Assembly: GCA_051294375.1 (NCBI GenBank)
Contig: CM119263.1
Span: 14,586,414-14,650,413, forward strand
DNA: 64,000 nucleotides
Direction: 5' to 3'
Origin: Paraspadella gotoi
Taxonomy: Eukaryota; Chaetognatha
Shown: in pieces, positions 1 to 12,307 of the stretch
How the letters are laid out: each line of letters starts with the position of its first letter
Numbering within the stretch: position 1 is the stretch's first letter
Made by a program: the position numbers and the translations under genes
The notes under the pieces: model-generated
Seen by the model: the letters and a program-made list of their open reading frames with translations, nothing else
The model's database searches: none
What the model was told of the DNA's origin: nothing

Positions 1-127
1 TGTTGACAATTTAGAGAAAATTATTATTAACAAAATTATGATAAAAAACAAAATCAAAATTTTTGTTTTGTTTTTGTCAAAAACCACCTGATCATTAATA
101 TCATTATTATTATACAAATGATTCCAG

Positions 128-1553
128 AGGAATACGTAACGGACGATACGTTCTACGCGGTTGCGGTAGCGAAAAAGAAAGATGCCGACACAACAATGTT
201 GAATTTAAGAGCGAAACGGGTAAGTTTAATTTTGAAATAAATCATTTGAGAAGTATAAAAGTTATAAAGTTTCAAAACTATGCACTATCAGAACGAGCTC
301 ATTTTTAAATCGGTATTTGGTTAAGGCTTGCATGGGAGGAATAGGAACGGAAGCGGGATGGACGCTACCCGTTCAGACAATCCTGTCAACATATCAAGCC
401 TACAGGGGAATGTTCTTCCGGGAAAAATGCGACGTCATTAAACTCATTGGTAATGACCCTTTATTTCAACAATTCTAGCACCATGAAAGAAGTTTCTTGA
501 CATAAAATAATTCTTGTTAATTGTATAATTTTCTCCAGGGGAATTCTTCTCGACATCATGCGTACCAGGCGCCTTGTCCCCAGCTTACAATGGGAAGTTG
601 CAAAACCCCCGAATGATGTGCGAGTTGTGCGGCGGCGATTCGGGCGGCGACTTTTGTGCTAAAAACATGGACGAACCTTACTTTGGAACAACTGGCGCAT
701 TCAAATGCCTCGTAGAGCGAGGAGAGGTTGCCTTCACGTCTCACAGAGCAGTCTTAGGTACGGACTCAATCACTCGTGTACAAAATTGCAAAAATTATCT
801 CCTGATATCAGCTGGCTCTTTACTCGCTTTTCGCTATAACTATTCTAACAAGTAAAACAACCGTTAATTTTTGAGCACCAAACTGATAAAACACCTTTTA
901 CAATTTCCAGACAACGTGGAGATGCGAAACAAGGAAAATTGGGCGCGCGCGTTGCGAGCAGACGAGTTTGAACTTTTGTGCCTCGACGGGACGAGGATGC
1001 CAGTTGAAAAGTATAAAGAATGCAACCTGGGAAAAGTCAAAGGAAGAGCACTCGTAACAGCGCGTGAGCACACTGAAAACCATGAAACTATCGACGTAGT
1101 AGAAAGGGTAACAAATTTATTCGTTTTAACGTTAACGGTTAAGGTCGTCGAAACGAACGCGACCGAAACATATTTTGGAACGTGTTCAACTTGGGTCAAA
1201 TGAACTTCGGTACCGGAAGTCAGTCAGAATTCAACATGTTTAGATCCGTGCCTTCCGCTTACGCCGATCTCATATTCAGGTAGTAGAATTAATCATGATA
1301 AAATTTTTTATTAACGCCACGAGATTTTAACATCGATGATACTCCATGTACGTACCTCTATTCCCCAAGCGACTCAACGATGAAACTCCAAAAAACTCCG
1401 AAAGAGAAGCAGGACTATCGCGAGTTCCTTGGTCGTGATGAATACCTTCCTCGCATACAACAGATGGATCTCACGACCTGCGCCTCTTCCAAGCTCACGG
1501 TCATCCTCAACACATTTCTGCTCGGACTGTTCGCAGCTTTCTTGCTTCACTAA
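128..1553 (+). CDS. Tsf2: Transferrin C-terminal lobe, melanotransferrin/Tsf2 type (5' end outside window)
   Basis: Exons seen: 128-219, 326-449, 539-757, 911-1107, about 1169-1280 and about 1334-1553 (TAA 1551-1553). Transferrin signatures are clear: FYAVAVAKK, ACMGGIG-EAGW, YFGTTGAFKCLVERGEVAF-SH, ELLCLDGTR-PVE-Y-C and SEFNMFRS. The product ends with LTTCASSK followed by a hydrophobic tail (LTVILNTFLLGLFAAFLLH), which is a typical GPI-anchor signal; GPI anchoring distinguishes melanotransferrin/Tsf2 from serum transferrin. The family binds iron at the cell surface; Tsf2 is known from insect septate-junction work. In this lobe the Tyr ligand of the GYTGAF motif is Thr, and the anion-binding Thr and Arg before AGW are Gly and Thr, so iron binding by this lobe is doubtful. 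Two 3' junctions do not join in phase by simple GT-AG rules: after 1107 only a 36-bp intron would fit and the frame slips, and the exon start before DDTPC lacks an obvious AG in phase. This could be an assembly error, unusual splicing or decay. Confidence 0.85.
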
Positions 1554-1564
1554 GCTTACATCCC

Positions 1565-1570
1565 AATAAA
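1565..1570 (+). promoter_or_regulatory. Poly(A) signal AATAAA of the transferrin gene
   Basis: AATAAA begins 12 bases after the TAA stop at 1551-1553. If used, the 3' UTR is very short. Confidence 0.45.
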
Positions 1571-1680
1571 AATTCGCAAATTGTAAAATACTGTAAATTT
1601 TGAATGTAAATATTTCATTCAATATTGCCTATAAATACGGATTTTTCAAAGATTGTTTATGACCATGACTTATAAGGTAA

Positions 1681-2704
1681 ATATATATATATATAGTTTT
1701 GTTAATGAAATCCAATTTGGCTTATTTTTACATTCGCCGACCGGGATTTTGCGGTCGGTTATTATCGAGCCATGACCGGCGAAGCTGGTTTAGGCTCTAT
1801 AATGTTTTAGGATTGCTTCTTTGTGACGTAGTCGTCGTCGTCGTCGTCGTCACGCTGTTTTTATATAAAAACTACTACGCTTTTATAGGTTAGGCTATGA
1901 CTTACCGTTTTTTTTAAATAAAAATTATTATGAATTATTATAAAGTTTTACAAAAGTGTGCGATCATAGTAAGTTAAAAATTTAGATATAGCTTCTCATC
2001 TTGAAATAGCTTTGATAATTTCTTATTACATTTGGATTTAAGTATTTTTTGTTTGAATTTCCACTTCATTATGATTTACTGCAATATGCAAATAAGATTA
2101 TAGTACTCATTATAATATCCAAATTAGTATATAAAAATGCTTTAATCTAATTTACATATTGCAGTATATAATATTGAAGATGAAAGTCAAAAATTTTTTT
2201 TTAAATCTATAATAATAATAATAATAATAATAATCTCAAAGGAACTTTTTAATGAGAAGCTATATCTTAATTTTAATACAAATAAAAATGAAATCTTTTA
2301 CAAGCTGCGATTGGAAAAATTGTAAAAATTTCCAATTGTAAACCATTGTAACATTTTTTGCTTTTCTTTTATTTATTTTTTAATTATACATATATTTTTT
2401 TTAGGCGCTGCTTTTTCTGAATCAGGGTCTCTCTCTGTGTGCGTCTGTCTCTCTCTCTCTACGATCTCATGCGTGATCGTTCATTTTTTGAAAAAGTTTG
2501 ATTATTTTTTTCTTTCTAAAAAAAATATATATTTGATCAGGCGCTGCCTTTTCTGAATCGTTTAAAAACGAGTTCAGGCTCTCTCTCTCTCCGTCTCCCT
2601 CCGTTTCCCTCTCTCTCTTTTTTTTATAAAAAAAAAAATTATTCACTTTTTTTTCACCACCGTCACAAGGCGACGAGTAAACGAGTTCCGGCTCTCTGTC
2701 TCTT

Positions 2705-2749
<45 letters not shown>

Positions 2750-3060
2750 TTTTTTATGAAAAAAAAATTTTAGTCATTTTTTTTTCACCACCGTCACTAG
2801 GCGACGAGTAAACGAGTTCCGACTCTCACTTTCTCTCTTGCGTGATCGTTTTTTTTTGAAAAATTCTGATTATGTTTTTCCTTCTAAAAACTTTTATTAT
2901 CGTTATTTATTCGGGGCTTTTTTCTCAATACAAAATCCCAAATTTATATCCGAGATTTTCGTGGATACATTTTAAAAAAAGTGAAGAATAACTTATAATG
3001 ATATGCATTGTCACATGTAAATCAGCTAATGTGACCTATTATATATGCAACACTTTCGCC
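1681..3060. repeat. Low-complexity intergenic DNA with microsatellites
   Basis: Contains an AT run near 1681-1694, a GTC trinucleotide run at about 1828-1850, an AAT run near 2208-2234, and CT-rich blocks at about 2430-2460, 2580-2620 and 2697-2745. The phrase CACCACCGTCAC followed by GGCGACGAGTAAACGAG occurs at about 2655-2685 and again at about 2790-2815, so part of this is a decayed tandem duplication. No coding region is supported. Confidence 0.7.
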
Positions 3061-3323
3061 GAATAATATAATTGCATGCATCACATTTAAAAAAAAAAAA
3101 ATTGTTTTTATTTATTATTGTAACTTTGGACCGGTTGGCCCACTATTGGCAAATTATATCTAAAATAGGAGTTGATAAGAAAGATATAATCAAATTAAAC
3201 ATTACTTTTTTTGTTATTCTGATAATTTGTACTATTATTAAATTTATAAATATTTTTAGTGTATATATTTAGAACAAAGTTTGAAGAGAGATTTAACAAC
3301 AATTTTTATTTCATAGTGAAACG

Positions 3324-3357
3324 GACATGTTTTGACTTACATACAAGTCTTCTTCAG
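3324..3357 (-). ncRNA. Hammerhead-like core, degenerate copy
   Basis: On the minus strand: CTGAAGA, an extra A, a 5-bp stem GACTT/AAGTC, then AAAACATGTC. Compared with the better copies the GAAA is changed to AAAA, so it is probably inactive. It is flanked by AT-rich DNA and GA microsatellites (about 3405-3422 and 3534-3557). Confidence 0.4.
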
Positions 3358-4186
3358 CGCCAATTCAATTTGTGAATTTGAAGAGAATTTTGTGCATAAA
3401 GAAAGAGAGAGAGAGAGAGAGACAGAGCAAAATTTCCAACACAGAGTTTGAGAGAAAGGATAGTGTTCAGTTTTTTATTAGGGACAGGTGAGGGTGAGGA
3501 CAGAGATAGTTTGTGAAAAGAAATTGAAATGGAGAGAGAGAGAGAGAGAAAGAGAGACAGTGCTTGAAAATATAATACATTATGAAATGTACAACAATAT
3601 TAAAGTTTGGTAAACTTTAATAATGAATAATATCAACAATTAGCTACAGTAATAAATTAGTGAAATGAAATAGAAGTTCAGAAATGTGAAATATTTATTG
3701 TTAGTGAGGGATAGCTAAGTAATTAGGAAAAGGGAAATTTTAAGTAATAAGAAAGAGCTCAAAATGAGCTTGTTCTAAACCAAATCACAACGAAACAGAA
3801 AGGAAAAAAACAGTATATATATTTAATCATTTTTATCTTTTTTTTAATTAATAATTATTTGAGTTGTGAAAACTATTTATAAATTAATTAAATATGCAAA
3901 TATAAAATTTGACCTCGGTCTGGTTTCTTCCTAAAAAAAAAACAATCAAAAATTTTATTCAAGATTAAAATTTTTTAAAATAAGGAAATAAAATTTCCGT
4001 GCTTTTTTTCTCAATACAAAATCCCAAATTTACATTCAAGATTTTCGTGGATTTTTTTCCTAAAAATTCTGATTATTCTTTATATAAACGAGAGAGACCT
4101 AATAATGCGTTTCGTTGGCGGGAAAACTGTCCAGCCTCTCTCTCTCTTTCACTCATACACGCATTTGTTTGTTTTATTTACGATGA

Positions 4187-4420
4187 ATGATTCATCGCGT
4201 CAATGAATGACTATCATCGCATCAATGAATGACTATATCGTATCAATGAATGATTATCATCATATCAATGAATGACTATCATCGCATCAATCATTTGATT
4301 ATCATCATATCAGTCATTTTGTTATCATCGCATCAATTATTGGTTATCATCGCGTCAATATTTAGTTATCATCGCATCAATATTTGGTTATCATCGCATC
4401 AATATTTGGTTACCATCGAA
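4187..4420 (+). repeat. Minisatellite with ATCATCGCATCAAT core
   Basis: About ten imperfect tandem units containing ATCATCGCATCAAT with a variable spacer such as ATTTGGTT. It is preceded by a CT run and by GTTTTATTTACGATGAATGA (4170-4189). The same block, inverted, occurs at 55255-55570 inside an intron of the LRR-Ig gene, and the core reappears near 13130-13150. Confidence 0.8.
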
Positions 4421-4513
4421 AGCTGGCTCGATCCTTATGCTTTTAAGATTTTTTTTTCCGCTTTTTATGATCTTGTTACGCCAAAAAAAGAGTAAAAGAA
4501 GGGAAAAAAAAGT

Positions 4514-4560
4514 TATTACTACCCCTAAACCCTAACTACCCCTAACCCAATTATTAACCG
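4514..4560 (+). repeat. Telomere-like C-rich block
   Basis: Imperfect repeats of ACCCCTAA and CCCTAAC. A longer version lies at 47250-47312, preceded by a similar A-rich stretch, so both look like parts of one dispersed repeat rather than true telomere. Confidence 0.5.
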
Positions 4561-4893
4561 TTTAAAAAATATAATATAAAATAATAAAATAAATTTAATA
4601 ATAATACGAAATATGCAAAAATATATTTTATTCAAAGAAAAACTGAAACGATACTAGAAGGAAAACAAAATTCAATGAATTAACAAATCACCGATAGTCG
4701 TTCTGGCTCGATAGCGAGGCCCTGTGATATTTTCCGTCATCCACCGTACTAAGCTCATATAGTGCGACCGTTGGTCGCTAAGATTAGTTGCGGACGTCGA
4801 ATAGTAAAGTTACCCCATAATTTTTTAATAATTCAACCCTGCAATGTTATCAGCGAATTAACTACATATGTAGACTAAATATTACTTCTTTTT

Positions 4894-4924
4894 ATCGTCG
4901 CAAACGCTAAGCGATTGCGACGAT
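4894..4924. repeat. 31-bp palindrome built on ATCGTCGCAA
   Basis: ATCGTCGCAA and TTGCGACGAT form the arms of a near-perfect hairpin. The same palindrome occurs at 38726-38756, and half-copies occur at about 7860-7875 and 37584-37597, each next to AT-rich repeat edges. It resembles abutted termini of a small DNA transposon. Confidence 0.6.
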
Positions 4925-5644
4925 ATTGGTGACAAATGAAAAATGGCGTAACGTTACTGTTCCGTGCATAAAAAAATTCACTGTTCAATATTATTATATT
5001 TCTTTTTATTTTTGAAACGTTATAGTTTCATATGTCCATATCCAAAATATCAATGCAAAATCTTTTTTTTGTTTTTAGATATGACCGAATATAGGGTGAA
5101 AGATGATAAATTTTTTTAAAAAGTTACTTATTCATATTTATTCCTAGAATTGTAATAAAAAAAAATAAAAAAAAATAATAGTACCAATAGTTAGTGTTAT
5201 GTCTCAAATAGATGGAAAAAAAACCTCATTTAAAAATTCGATCGGAAGTGGGGTAACTAAGGCTTACCAATTGCATCCTCCACGCCGATTGTTCTCTCAA
5301 ATAATTTTTTTTATTTAATACATTTGAAAGGGAAAAAAAGAAAATTCAGAATGCAGGTTGTATAAAGGGTACAGATAATCTGGACTTACTGACATGATAA
5401 CCATGACCTTTTATATCTTGTGAAATGGGGGCAGTAAAGATATCTAAAAATTCGATCATTAAGTCAGTCAATGAACCCTTTCTAATGGGCTATTACGAGA
5501 AATATTTTTTAATTAAAATGGATGATAAATAATAGAATTAAATTCCTTGCTATATTTAAAAGAAAATTATCAAATTAATTTAACACAATGATGTCTTGCT
5601 TTGTCAAATATATTGCTAGCTATATAATTTTAAAAACTTTATTA

Positions 5645-6250
5645 TGATAAACAACAGTGTGTCAAGCTTTTAGTTTGCAGTTAAAGATAATAAAAAATGC
5701 TGATTTTTTTCACAGACAAGAAGGTAGATGTCCAGACTGTTTATATCAAGCTGAAAACATTTTTGTATTTATCATTTTTGATATTTAAAAAAACATTTTA
5801 TCAAACTACAATATAAATTTTTGCTTGTTTTTTACTTTAACTTAAAAATATAAGCAGTTTTATGGAATAAGAAAATTTAATAATAATCAAAATGTAATTC
5901 AGTCTTTCCTTTTTTAAATTACAAAAGAAAATAAAAAATTTCATATGCCTTCATTAAAATTTTTAAAGCAAAAAACTGTTATAATTTTAACTCTGATTTA
6001 AACAAAAGCTGTGTAAAGATTTATGAATTTAATTTAATAAACTGTTTTAGAAAGGTGTCCCATGATTAGGGCTTTAATTTGATACCACACCCATTTTGCT
6101 AGCTCTTTTCTTTCAAAAGTTATTTAATAAAATAACTTTTTTAAACTACGCAGTACAAATCTTTGTTAAATAAAAATTTTGGCAAAGCGGGAGTATCTCA
6201 CTTATTTCTATTGATACGATACTTAAATTTTAAAATAAAACTTGAAGAAA
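5645..6250 (+). repeat. Dispersed repeat R1, copy 1
   Basis: Similar, in opposite orientation, to 35462-36085. Shared landmarks include TTCACAGACAAGAAGGT (about 5709-5725), TTTAATTTGATACC (about 6074) and AACAAAGATTTTTACTGCGTAG in inverted form. Non-coding and AT-rich; likely a non-autonomous transposon copy. Confidence 0.65.
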
Positions 6251-6433
6251 ATTTTTTGTCATTTAAAGACATATCACTTCAGATGTACCCATCGTATAAT
6301 AATTGATTTATTTTATTCCCAAAAAAAGCCTAATTAAAAAAGCTGAAATTTTTTCAAATTGTTGGAAAAAAATTTCCTCCAACCTATACTCATTGGAGAA
6401 TAATGGTTTTGCATAAAAAATCAAAATATCAAA

Positions 6434-6492
6434 AAAATAAAAAAATCAGCCTCTAGAAAAATCGAAAGGCTAGAGGCTGATTTTTTTAGAAT
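6434..6492. repeat. Hairpin, about 17-bp perfect stem
   Basis: AATCAGCCTCTAG and CTAGAGGCTGATT flank a 13-base loop and are extended by A and T runs. A diverged relative sits at about 36285-36325, again just outside the R1 repeat, so the hairpin is probably part of the same element. Confidence 0.6.
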
Positions 6493-7114
6493 TGCAAAAT
6501 TTTTTTCCTAACTCGAAATCCATTATTCTCAAGTTTCAAAATATTTTTTTCCAAAATCATTCAATCAATTTTTTAATTAATTTAAAATGTTTTTATGATG
6601 TTGTTTTGTTTTGAAAGAATTGAAAAAAAGTGAAAAAATAAGTAATTATATAAGGTTTTTAGAAATACCTCTAAAATATTAAATAATTAAACACAAGGGG
6701 AGTAAGCAGTAAAAACTTCCATTCATAAAAAAAATTGAAAATGAATTTGTCATATTGTTATTAGATTAATTGATTAATTACAAACATATGATTCATATAA
6801 ATTGAGGAAATGATGGGTAAAAAATATTCATCTTGGTTTCGGTTAACTATTAAGTTATCGTTAAAATTTGTTTTAATAATATTAAATATTTTTTGCATTT
6901 ATAAAAGCAATGGTCTAAAATTTTGTAAGCGTTTCGAGCTATATTGCTTCATCTTTTTTACTATTTTTGATCTAGTTAGCTTTTTTGTTGATGGTCAAGG
7001 GTTATGGTCAGACACAGTAATGTCCAGTAGTGTATATCGCACATATTACCAAAAGTAATAATCAATTAATTTGGCTCAGAAATAATTTTAAAGGGACAAA
7101 ATCAGCACGAGACA

Positions 7115-7680
7115 GTAACGCCACGTTATTTTTCATTGTGTCGTATCGCTTTTGCCCACAAGTGGCGTCGGTCGTCGGCGTTCCAAATTATAGATCGCCT
7201 TTTTTATGATTAAATGTGTATGAAGCTGAAAATTTATACACAGCTTTTCATCATCGATGTGCTTAAAATTGAGTCTGGACAGTTATTAAATGTTTTTTTT
7301 ACGTTTTATCAAAACAAACAAATTCTCTCTTTTATTTTTATATTTCTTTCTCTTTCTCTATTTTCTCTTTTCCTTACCCTAGTCACTGATTCATAGGGAA
7401 AAAAACGAGTCTGCAGCTGGCTCTGCAGGGGCTTATTCTTTTTCTCTCTCTTCTCCTGCTGCTTCTGCTGCTGCCTTTTGATTTCTTTCTTTTTTTCTGG
7501 GTGCCTCTGCTGCTGCCGCTGCTGATTCGTCCGAAAACGATTTGGCTTCTCTCTCTCTCTCTCTCTGCGTTTTTATTAAAAAAAAAAAATTGAATGAGGA
7601 TTGAATTCGTAAAATTAGGCTTCGCATTTGAGCATGTTATCATTTTGGTATCGCAACATCGGGTTTTTATTTCGTGCTTT
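7115..7680 (+). repeat. Dispersed repeat R2, copy 1
   Basis: Matches 38140-38745 in opposite orientation. Landmarks are CGACGCC/GGCGTCG-rich DNA (about 7160), GTCTGGACAGT (about 7273), CTGCAGCTGGCTCTGCAG (about 7412-7429) and AACATCGGGTTTTATTTC (about 7656). Open frames here are only Ser/Leu or Ala/Glu low complexity from CT-rich DNA and are not genes. Confidence 0.7.
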
Positions 7681-7954
7681 CTTCTCGTCACTCTCAATTT
7701 TTCTTTCCTTTTTATTCCTTCTTTCCTTTCTTTTCTTTCTTTCCTTTCTCTTCTTTATTTTTATTCTTTTCTTCTTTTTCTTTGTTTATAAATTTTTTTC
7801 CCCCTCAAATTTGATTTTTTTTTAGTATATAAATTTGTCAACAATCCAGATTTTTCTTGTGCGATTGCGACGATCCTTATGCTTTTAAGATTTTTTTTAT
7901 TGTAATGAGGTGTATTTTTCTACATAAATTTAAGAATTAAAAAAATTAATGGTG

Positions 7955-8290
7955 TGGAAGACGATCGGGCTGTAGTTCGTCACTACAGGTGGGTTAGACG
8001 CCTCGTCGCGCTTTGTTTGAATCAGCAGGGCGCGAACCCAAGTCCTTTGGGTTGGCAGGAGATCATGATACATCCGGCGCTATAGGTGCTACTGATTCTT
8101 GGACCGGATATGAAATACTACTGCTACACATCGCCCCCCTAGGCATCACGCAGCCAAAAGTGAGAAGGCTATGATGCACGCGTTGTGCCCGATCACTCTA
8201 GTCTTTTGGGTTGGGAGTAGCTCGTGCTATCACCGACGCCATCTAGGTGCTGCTGATTCTCGGACGAGTAGCGGGTTATGAAATACTACC
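7955..8290 (-). repeat. tRNA-like SINE fragments (two head-to-tail pieces)
   Basis: On the minus strand GGGTTCGCGCCC (about 8030-8041) fits a pol III B box. The AAAGGACTTGGGTTCGCGCC context resembles copies near 21.35 kb and 42.2 kb. The phrase CATCTAGGTGCTGCTGATTCT repeats CTATAGGTGCTACTGATTCT, so two related units lie at 7955-8130 and 8190-8290. Confidence 0.5.
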
Positions 8291-8798
8291 GCTACAATGG
8301 GCTAAATAATTTCTAACTCAGTTATCAATTTGGCCCCTTATGTGGCGATCAGTGAAAAATACAGTTAGTTAATAGAACGAATAACTGATAACAGCAATTA
8401 GATTTTTTTTTTCAAATAGACCTCAGACTGATGAAATTGAAAAATTTTATTTGTAAATTTGGGGTGAACGAGGACTAAACATAAAAGTAAAAACAACTAG
8501 TATAACAGAGAAAAACCAAAAAAAAAATGAATATGATTTGAGCAATAAAGACGGGGTTCAAATGGCACCAAAATAAATAAAATTTACAATGCAGATTTCG
8601 GCTCGTTTTTTTTCCTAAGCATTACAAAACTTGAGTTTTTTAAAAATTTCTATGCAAAAAAAAAACCTTAACCACAAATACGAAACCAATTGATTAGCTG
8701 TAAAATAAATGTAGCAACCGATTTAAGTTCACAAGTCGTAAGTATAAATTGATCTATTATAGAAAATTAAAAATGATTCGAAAAGACCTTTGACTTTG

Positions 8799-11687
8799 TT
8801 AACTTCCAAAAATAACGTCAGCATCGATGGAGATTATTTTGAACTCTTGCAGTAGAGCGAGGGCGAGAAAGACCAGGTACAAAACGAAGAGACATGCGCC
8901 GTAAACGCGGCCCACTCGGAACTTGGAAAAAAACATCCACAAAAAAGTAAAGAGGAGTGACGTTGCCAAAGTTAACAGCAGTATGGCGTTGATGTCGGTC
9001 CGTTCTATGGAAAAGTTTTGGTCGGACTGGGGGAGAGTGTAGTGACATAATACATTATTTATAGAAACAACACAGACAACATATAAAAGCGAAAAACTTG
9101 AACCTTAATTATAGCAATGGTGAAGGGAATGCCGAAGCCCAAGAGGGTGTTGAAAAGCGGGGCGGCGAAGCAGGCGGACAATGCCATTCGTGAATTTCCT
9201 GAAAAACGTAGCAAGTATTACTAAGTCATTAAGACATTACACTGTACTTATTACCGGCCCTGGCTAGAGCGCAATCTGTGACGAAATCTCCGATGCTGTT
9301 ACCCCAGGCAAGGACCGTAAGGCCGAGAACAGTGACGCCGATGTCGGCGACCACGCCTACGGCTGAGAGGATATCTACCACCTCGTTGGCCAATGTGTAG
9401 ATCCACAGCACACTCATGGCGAATGCTGTTCAGGAAATTAAATAACCTTTGTATGACTGGTCATCTTAGATTCAACAAAATTGGAACAATAGGAATCAAT
9501 AAAATGGCTTTGCTTGCCTAAATAAGAAAAAAGGAAAAAAAAGCGCGGAGTCGTTTCAAAACTCGTGACGGCAATAAGAGTTACGCAGAGAATGAATCCG
9601 ATAAGGAGCGCCAGCGCCCAAACCGGAAACATGGAATTGATAAGCGTCATTGGTTGCCCAATCAAAAGCGCAATCATAGACGGCATGAGAAGCAAGCGGA
9701 GAGCGAACGACCATTGATTCCAGCCTGAGGAAAGAGATTGTTTTCTCGATTTTAAGAAGCTACATCCACCTTGTTTACCTATATGCCTTTCTTGGTACCC
9801 AACCTTTCAACTTCCCGTTGACGCCGTCATACTCGACCGATGGAATGGTGGCGGCTATCAAGAGCCGCATTGGCACCACGGCCACCGTGTAAATCTTTGT
9901 CCACAATCGTGACTCTCTCCATTCCTCCGTGGACATTCCCAAAGGCGAAAAAGACGCCATAAAGGAAGTGGTTTCCAACGACGACTTTTTGTCCTCATCG
10001 ACAGAAGATACGGTCGCGTCGTCTGTTCCCAGAAGTGGTTCGTCGTCGGCGTCGATGGGGAGTATCCTATCATCGGATTCCACACTGAGCGAGTTTGTAG
10101 CGAAGAAGGGTGTGGAGGGAGAAGCGGATGACTCGAGATTAACGGACATAACTCGATCGAACGAAGGAGGCGAGTAAAGATCTTGCCCCGATAATGATAT
10201 GCAATGCACTACTGGAAGCTGAGAATCCTCGAAGGTATCCTGAGCAGGTTGAGAGAGTTGGCGAGAAACGGGAAGAACATTTTCATCGGAGATGGGATGC
10301 AAAGCTGGTGAATAAGGATCTTCAGAGAGAACTGAATTTTCGGCCGCTGGGGAAAAATCTTTGTAGCAACCAGGATGAACGGCAGGTGGGTAAGAATCAT
10401 CTCGACCAGTCTCCCACTCAGCAGATTCGGTGGGACCGTCGACGACAGAGGGGGTAGAAGCTGTGAAAGATGGGGAACCACAATAGGGTTCAGGTGAAAC
10501 TGAAGCTGGGACAGACAAGGACGCGTCAAGATCCTAGAAGTGGGGAAAGGTAGGAATAAATACACGAAAAAACGTTTCAAGAAAAAGTAAAATCAGTTTT
10601 ACATTTTTTTTACGACAGTATAGATTGATCCGCCTCCCGATAACGACGACGAGCACATAAATCACATACAAGCCGATAAATCCAGCTGAAAAGTGAAACA
10701 AAAAATCCCACAAGAAACATGCAAATGTTTTTCTCCGATAAAGGTCTCACCAGCGTCCGTGATAGAAACTTCTGACTCGTACAGCATCCGGTAAGTCCAA
10801 GTGATCGTGAAAATGTAAAATACGACATCCCTTAGCAAAGGACGTTCCATGGGATGGAATGGATTGATGACGGCAATAGCGCCGACTACAACGGTGGTGA
10901 CAAATATTCCGGCGCCGAATAAAGCTCCGAACGCCATTCCTTTTTAATCGAGATTCTATCGAGATATAATTTCACGGAAAAAACCAAAACGACTATTTTG
11001 AAATAACCTGGCTGCGGACGTTGACCTCCGATCGCCGCGATCGACCCAAAAATATCAGGCGCACCATTTCCAAAAGCGACGAAGGTTACTCCAACCAAGT
11101 TTTCTACATAAAAATATAATAAAATGTAGGTTTCCACTATTCTTATTGGGTAATCATTAGAGTACATCGACACGTATATCAAAATCGAATAATAATATGA
11201 AATTTAATAATAATATATAAACATTGAAATACTTTTGACATACCGGAAAGTTTCAATTGTTTGTGAATGACCTTCAACGCAGGGCATAGGAATTCGTCTG
11301 CAGCCAAACCCAAACAAGCTATCAGAAAAATCAACCAGAGAATAACTAAGATAAAAAGCAAAGGCCACAAGTAGGGTACGTTTGAACCTGAACATATAAA
11401 TATTATCTATAAAAGAGATACAAATTAATGTAGACTTTCCGGTAGTATTTACCGGCTAGGGAACAATGTATAAACTTGAGGTAGTTAAGAAACCCATCGT
11501 CGGGTTGGCAAGCTCCAGTTTCGTTAATAAAATGGCACAATTCCCCATAAGTCAAATTTGGAATTCTGTGGTAAGAACTACAGTCAACGACAGGGAATGT
11601 TTCTGATATGGAATTATTCCTTAGAGTAGTTATGGTTGGTAGCAAAAAATTTGAGTCACCCGACACAAAGATCTTGAACGGCGACAT
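8799..11687 (-). CDS. SLC8B1: Mitochondrial sodium/calcium exchanger NCLX (SLC8B1/NCKX6)
   Basis: Ten coding exons: 11687-11453, 11387-11244, 11103-11008, 10939-10751, 10685-10603, 10533-9804, 9724-9518, 9425-9255, 9198-9104, 9026-8799 (TAA); about 725 residues. The alpha-1 repeat carries VTFVAFGNGAPDIF and the alpha-2 repeat LTVLAWGNSIGDF, the two Ca2+-binding signatures of the cation/Ca2+ exchanger superfamily. FGAGIFVTTVV, PLLRDVVFY and the C-terminal VYGACLFVLYLVFLAL match NCLX rather than plasma-membrane NCX or NCKX. NCLX removes Ca2+ from the mitochondrial matrix in exchange for Na+. The N-terminal part has a Cys-rich luminal segment (CSSY, ELCHFI, GACQPDDGF) as in the human protein. 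The central loop, mostly one 730-bp exon, is about 220 residues of Ser/Pro/Asp-rich sequence. Exon 9724-9518 appears to end at a GC donor (TTTAG|GCAAGC), which keeps the frame. The start is the only ATG in frame before the Cys-rich segment; no clear mitochondrial presequence is visible. Confidence 0.93.
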
Positions 11688-12307
11688 GGTCGATTATAAT
11701 TCGATGTAGTCAAAAATATCATTATTAGCAAAATCCCGCTCTGAGAATGGCAATTAAAACTGAGTCCTTATCATGCCGCCTAATTGTGAAGTTTTAATTG
11801 CAATCAAAGTCTAAAATGTTGATTGTTTATGCCGCTAATTTCGCCTATATCCCGTTTCAGCCTTCATAAACATAATATGAATCATATCTGATTAATCTGT
11901 TGCTTCTCTCAATCTTATCTTCGTTCTAAAAACGCGCGTCAGAGGGCCAGACAAAAGACTATTAAGTAGCAACTTCAAACTGATAGTGATAAGTTTCAAA
12001 AGGTCAGACGATAATAGTCGATATATATACAAATTTATACAGCAAAACCTGTCACAACACCTTTTGTCGTCGTTGTTGTTCGATACGCGAATAAGTAGCT
12101 AATAAAGCGTTTAAAAACCATCAATCCAAATAAAATGGTCTCAAAAAAGATGACTACAAGTACAAAGGAGAAGAAACCAAAAAAATCCAGGCGTAAATTT
12201 ATAATCTTGAGTGAAAAAAATAGTACAGTGTTGTATATATTTTTAAGAGATCATTTGTTTTAGTACACGGTGAAGTCATTTTGGTTTTCAAAGAACAAAA
12301 ATATTAT
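11688..12307. other. Intergenic region between NCLX and the CCDC180-like gene
   Basis: AT-rich and non-coding. It should hold the NCLX promoter and the 3' UTR of the CCDC180-like gene, both reading leftward. I see no confident TATA box or polyadenylation site. Confidence 0.6.

Noticed and set aside
6434-6492. Strong hairpin with T-run resembling a bacterial terminator
   Set aside because: The window is eukaryotic and intron-rich; the hairpin belongs to a dispersed repeat.
7383-7825. Long open frames rich in Ser/Arg/Ala or Phe/Leu/Ser on both strands
   Set aside because: They come from CT/GA-rich simple sequence inside repeat R2, lack splice structure and recur inverted at 38.2 kb with a shifted frame.
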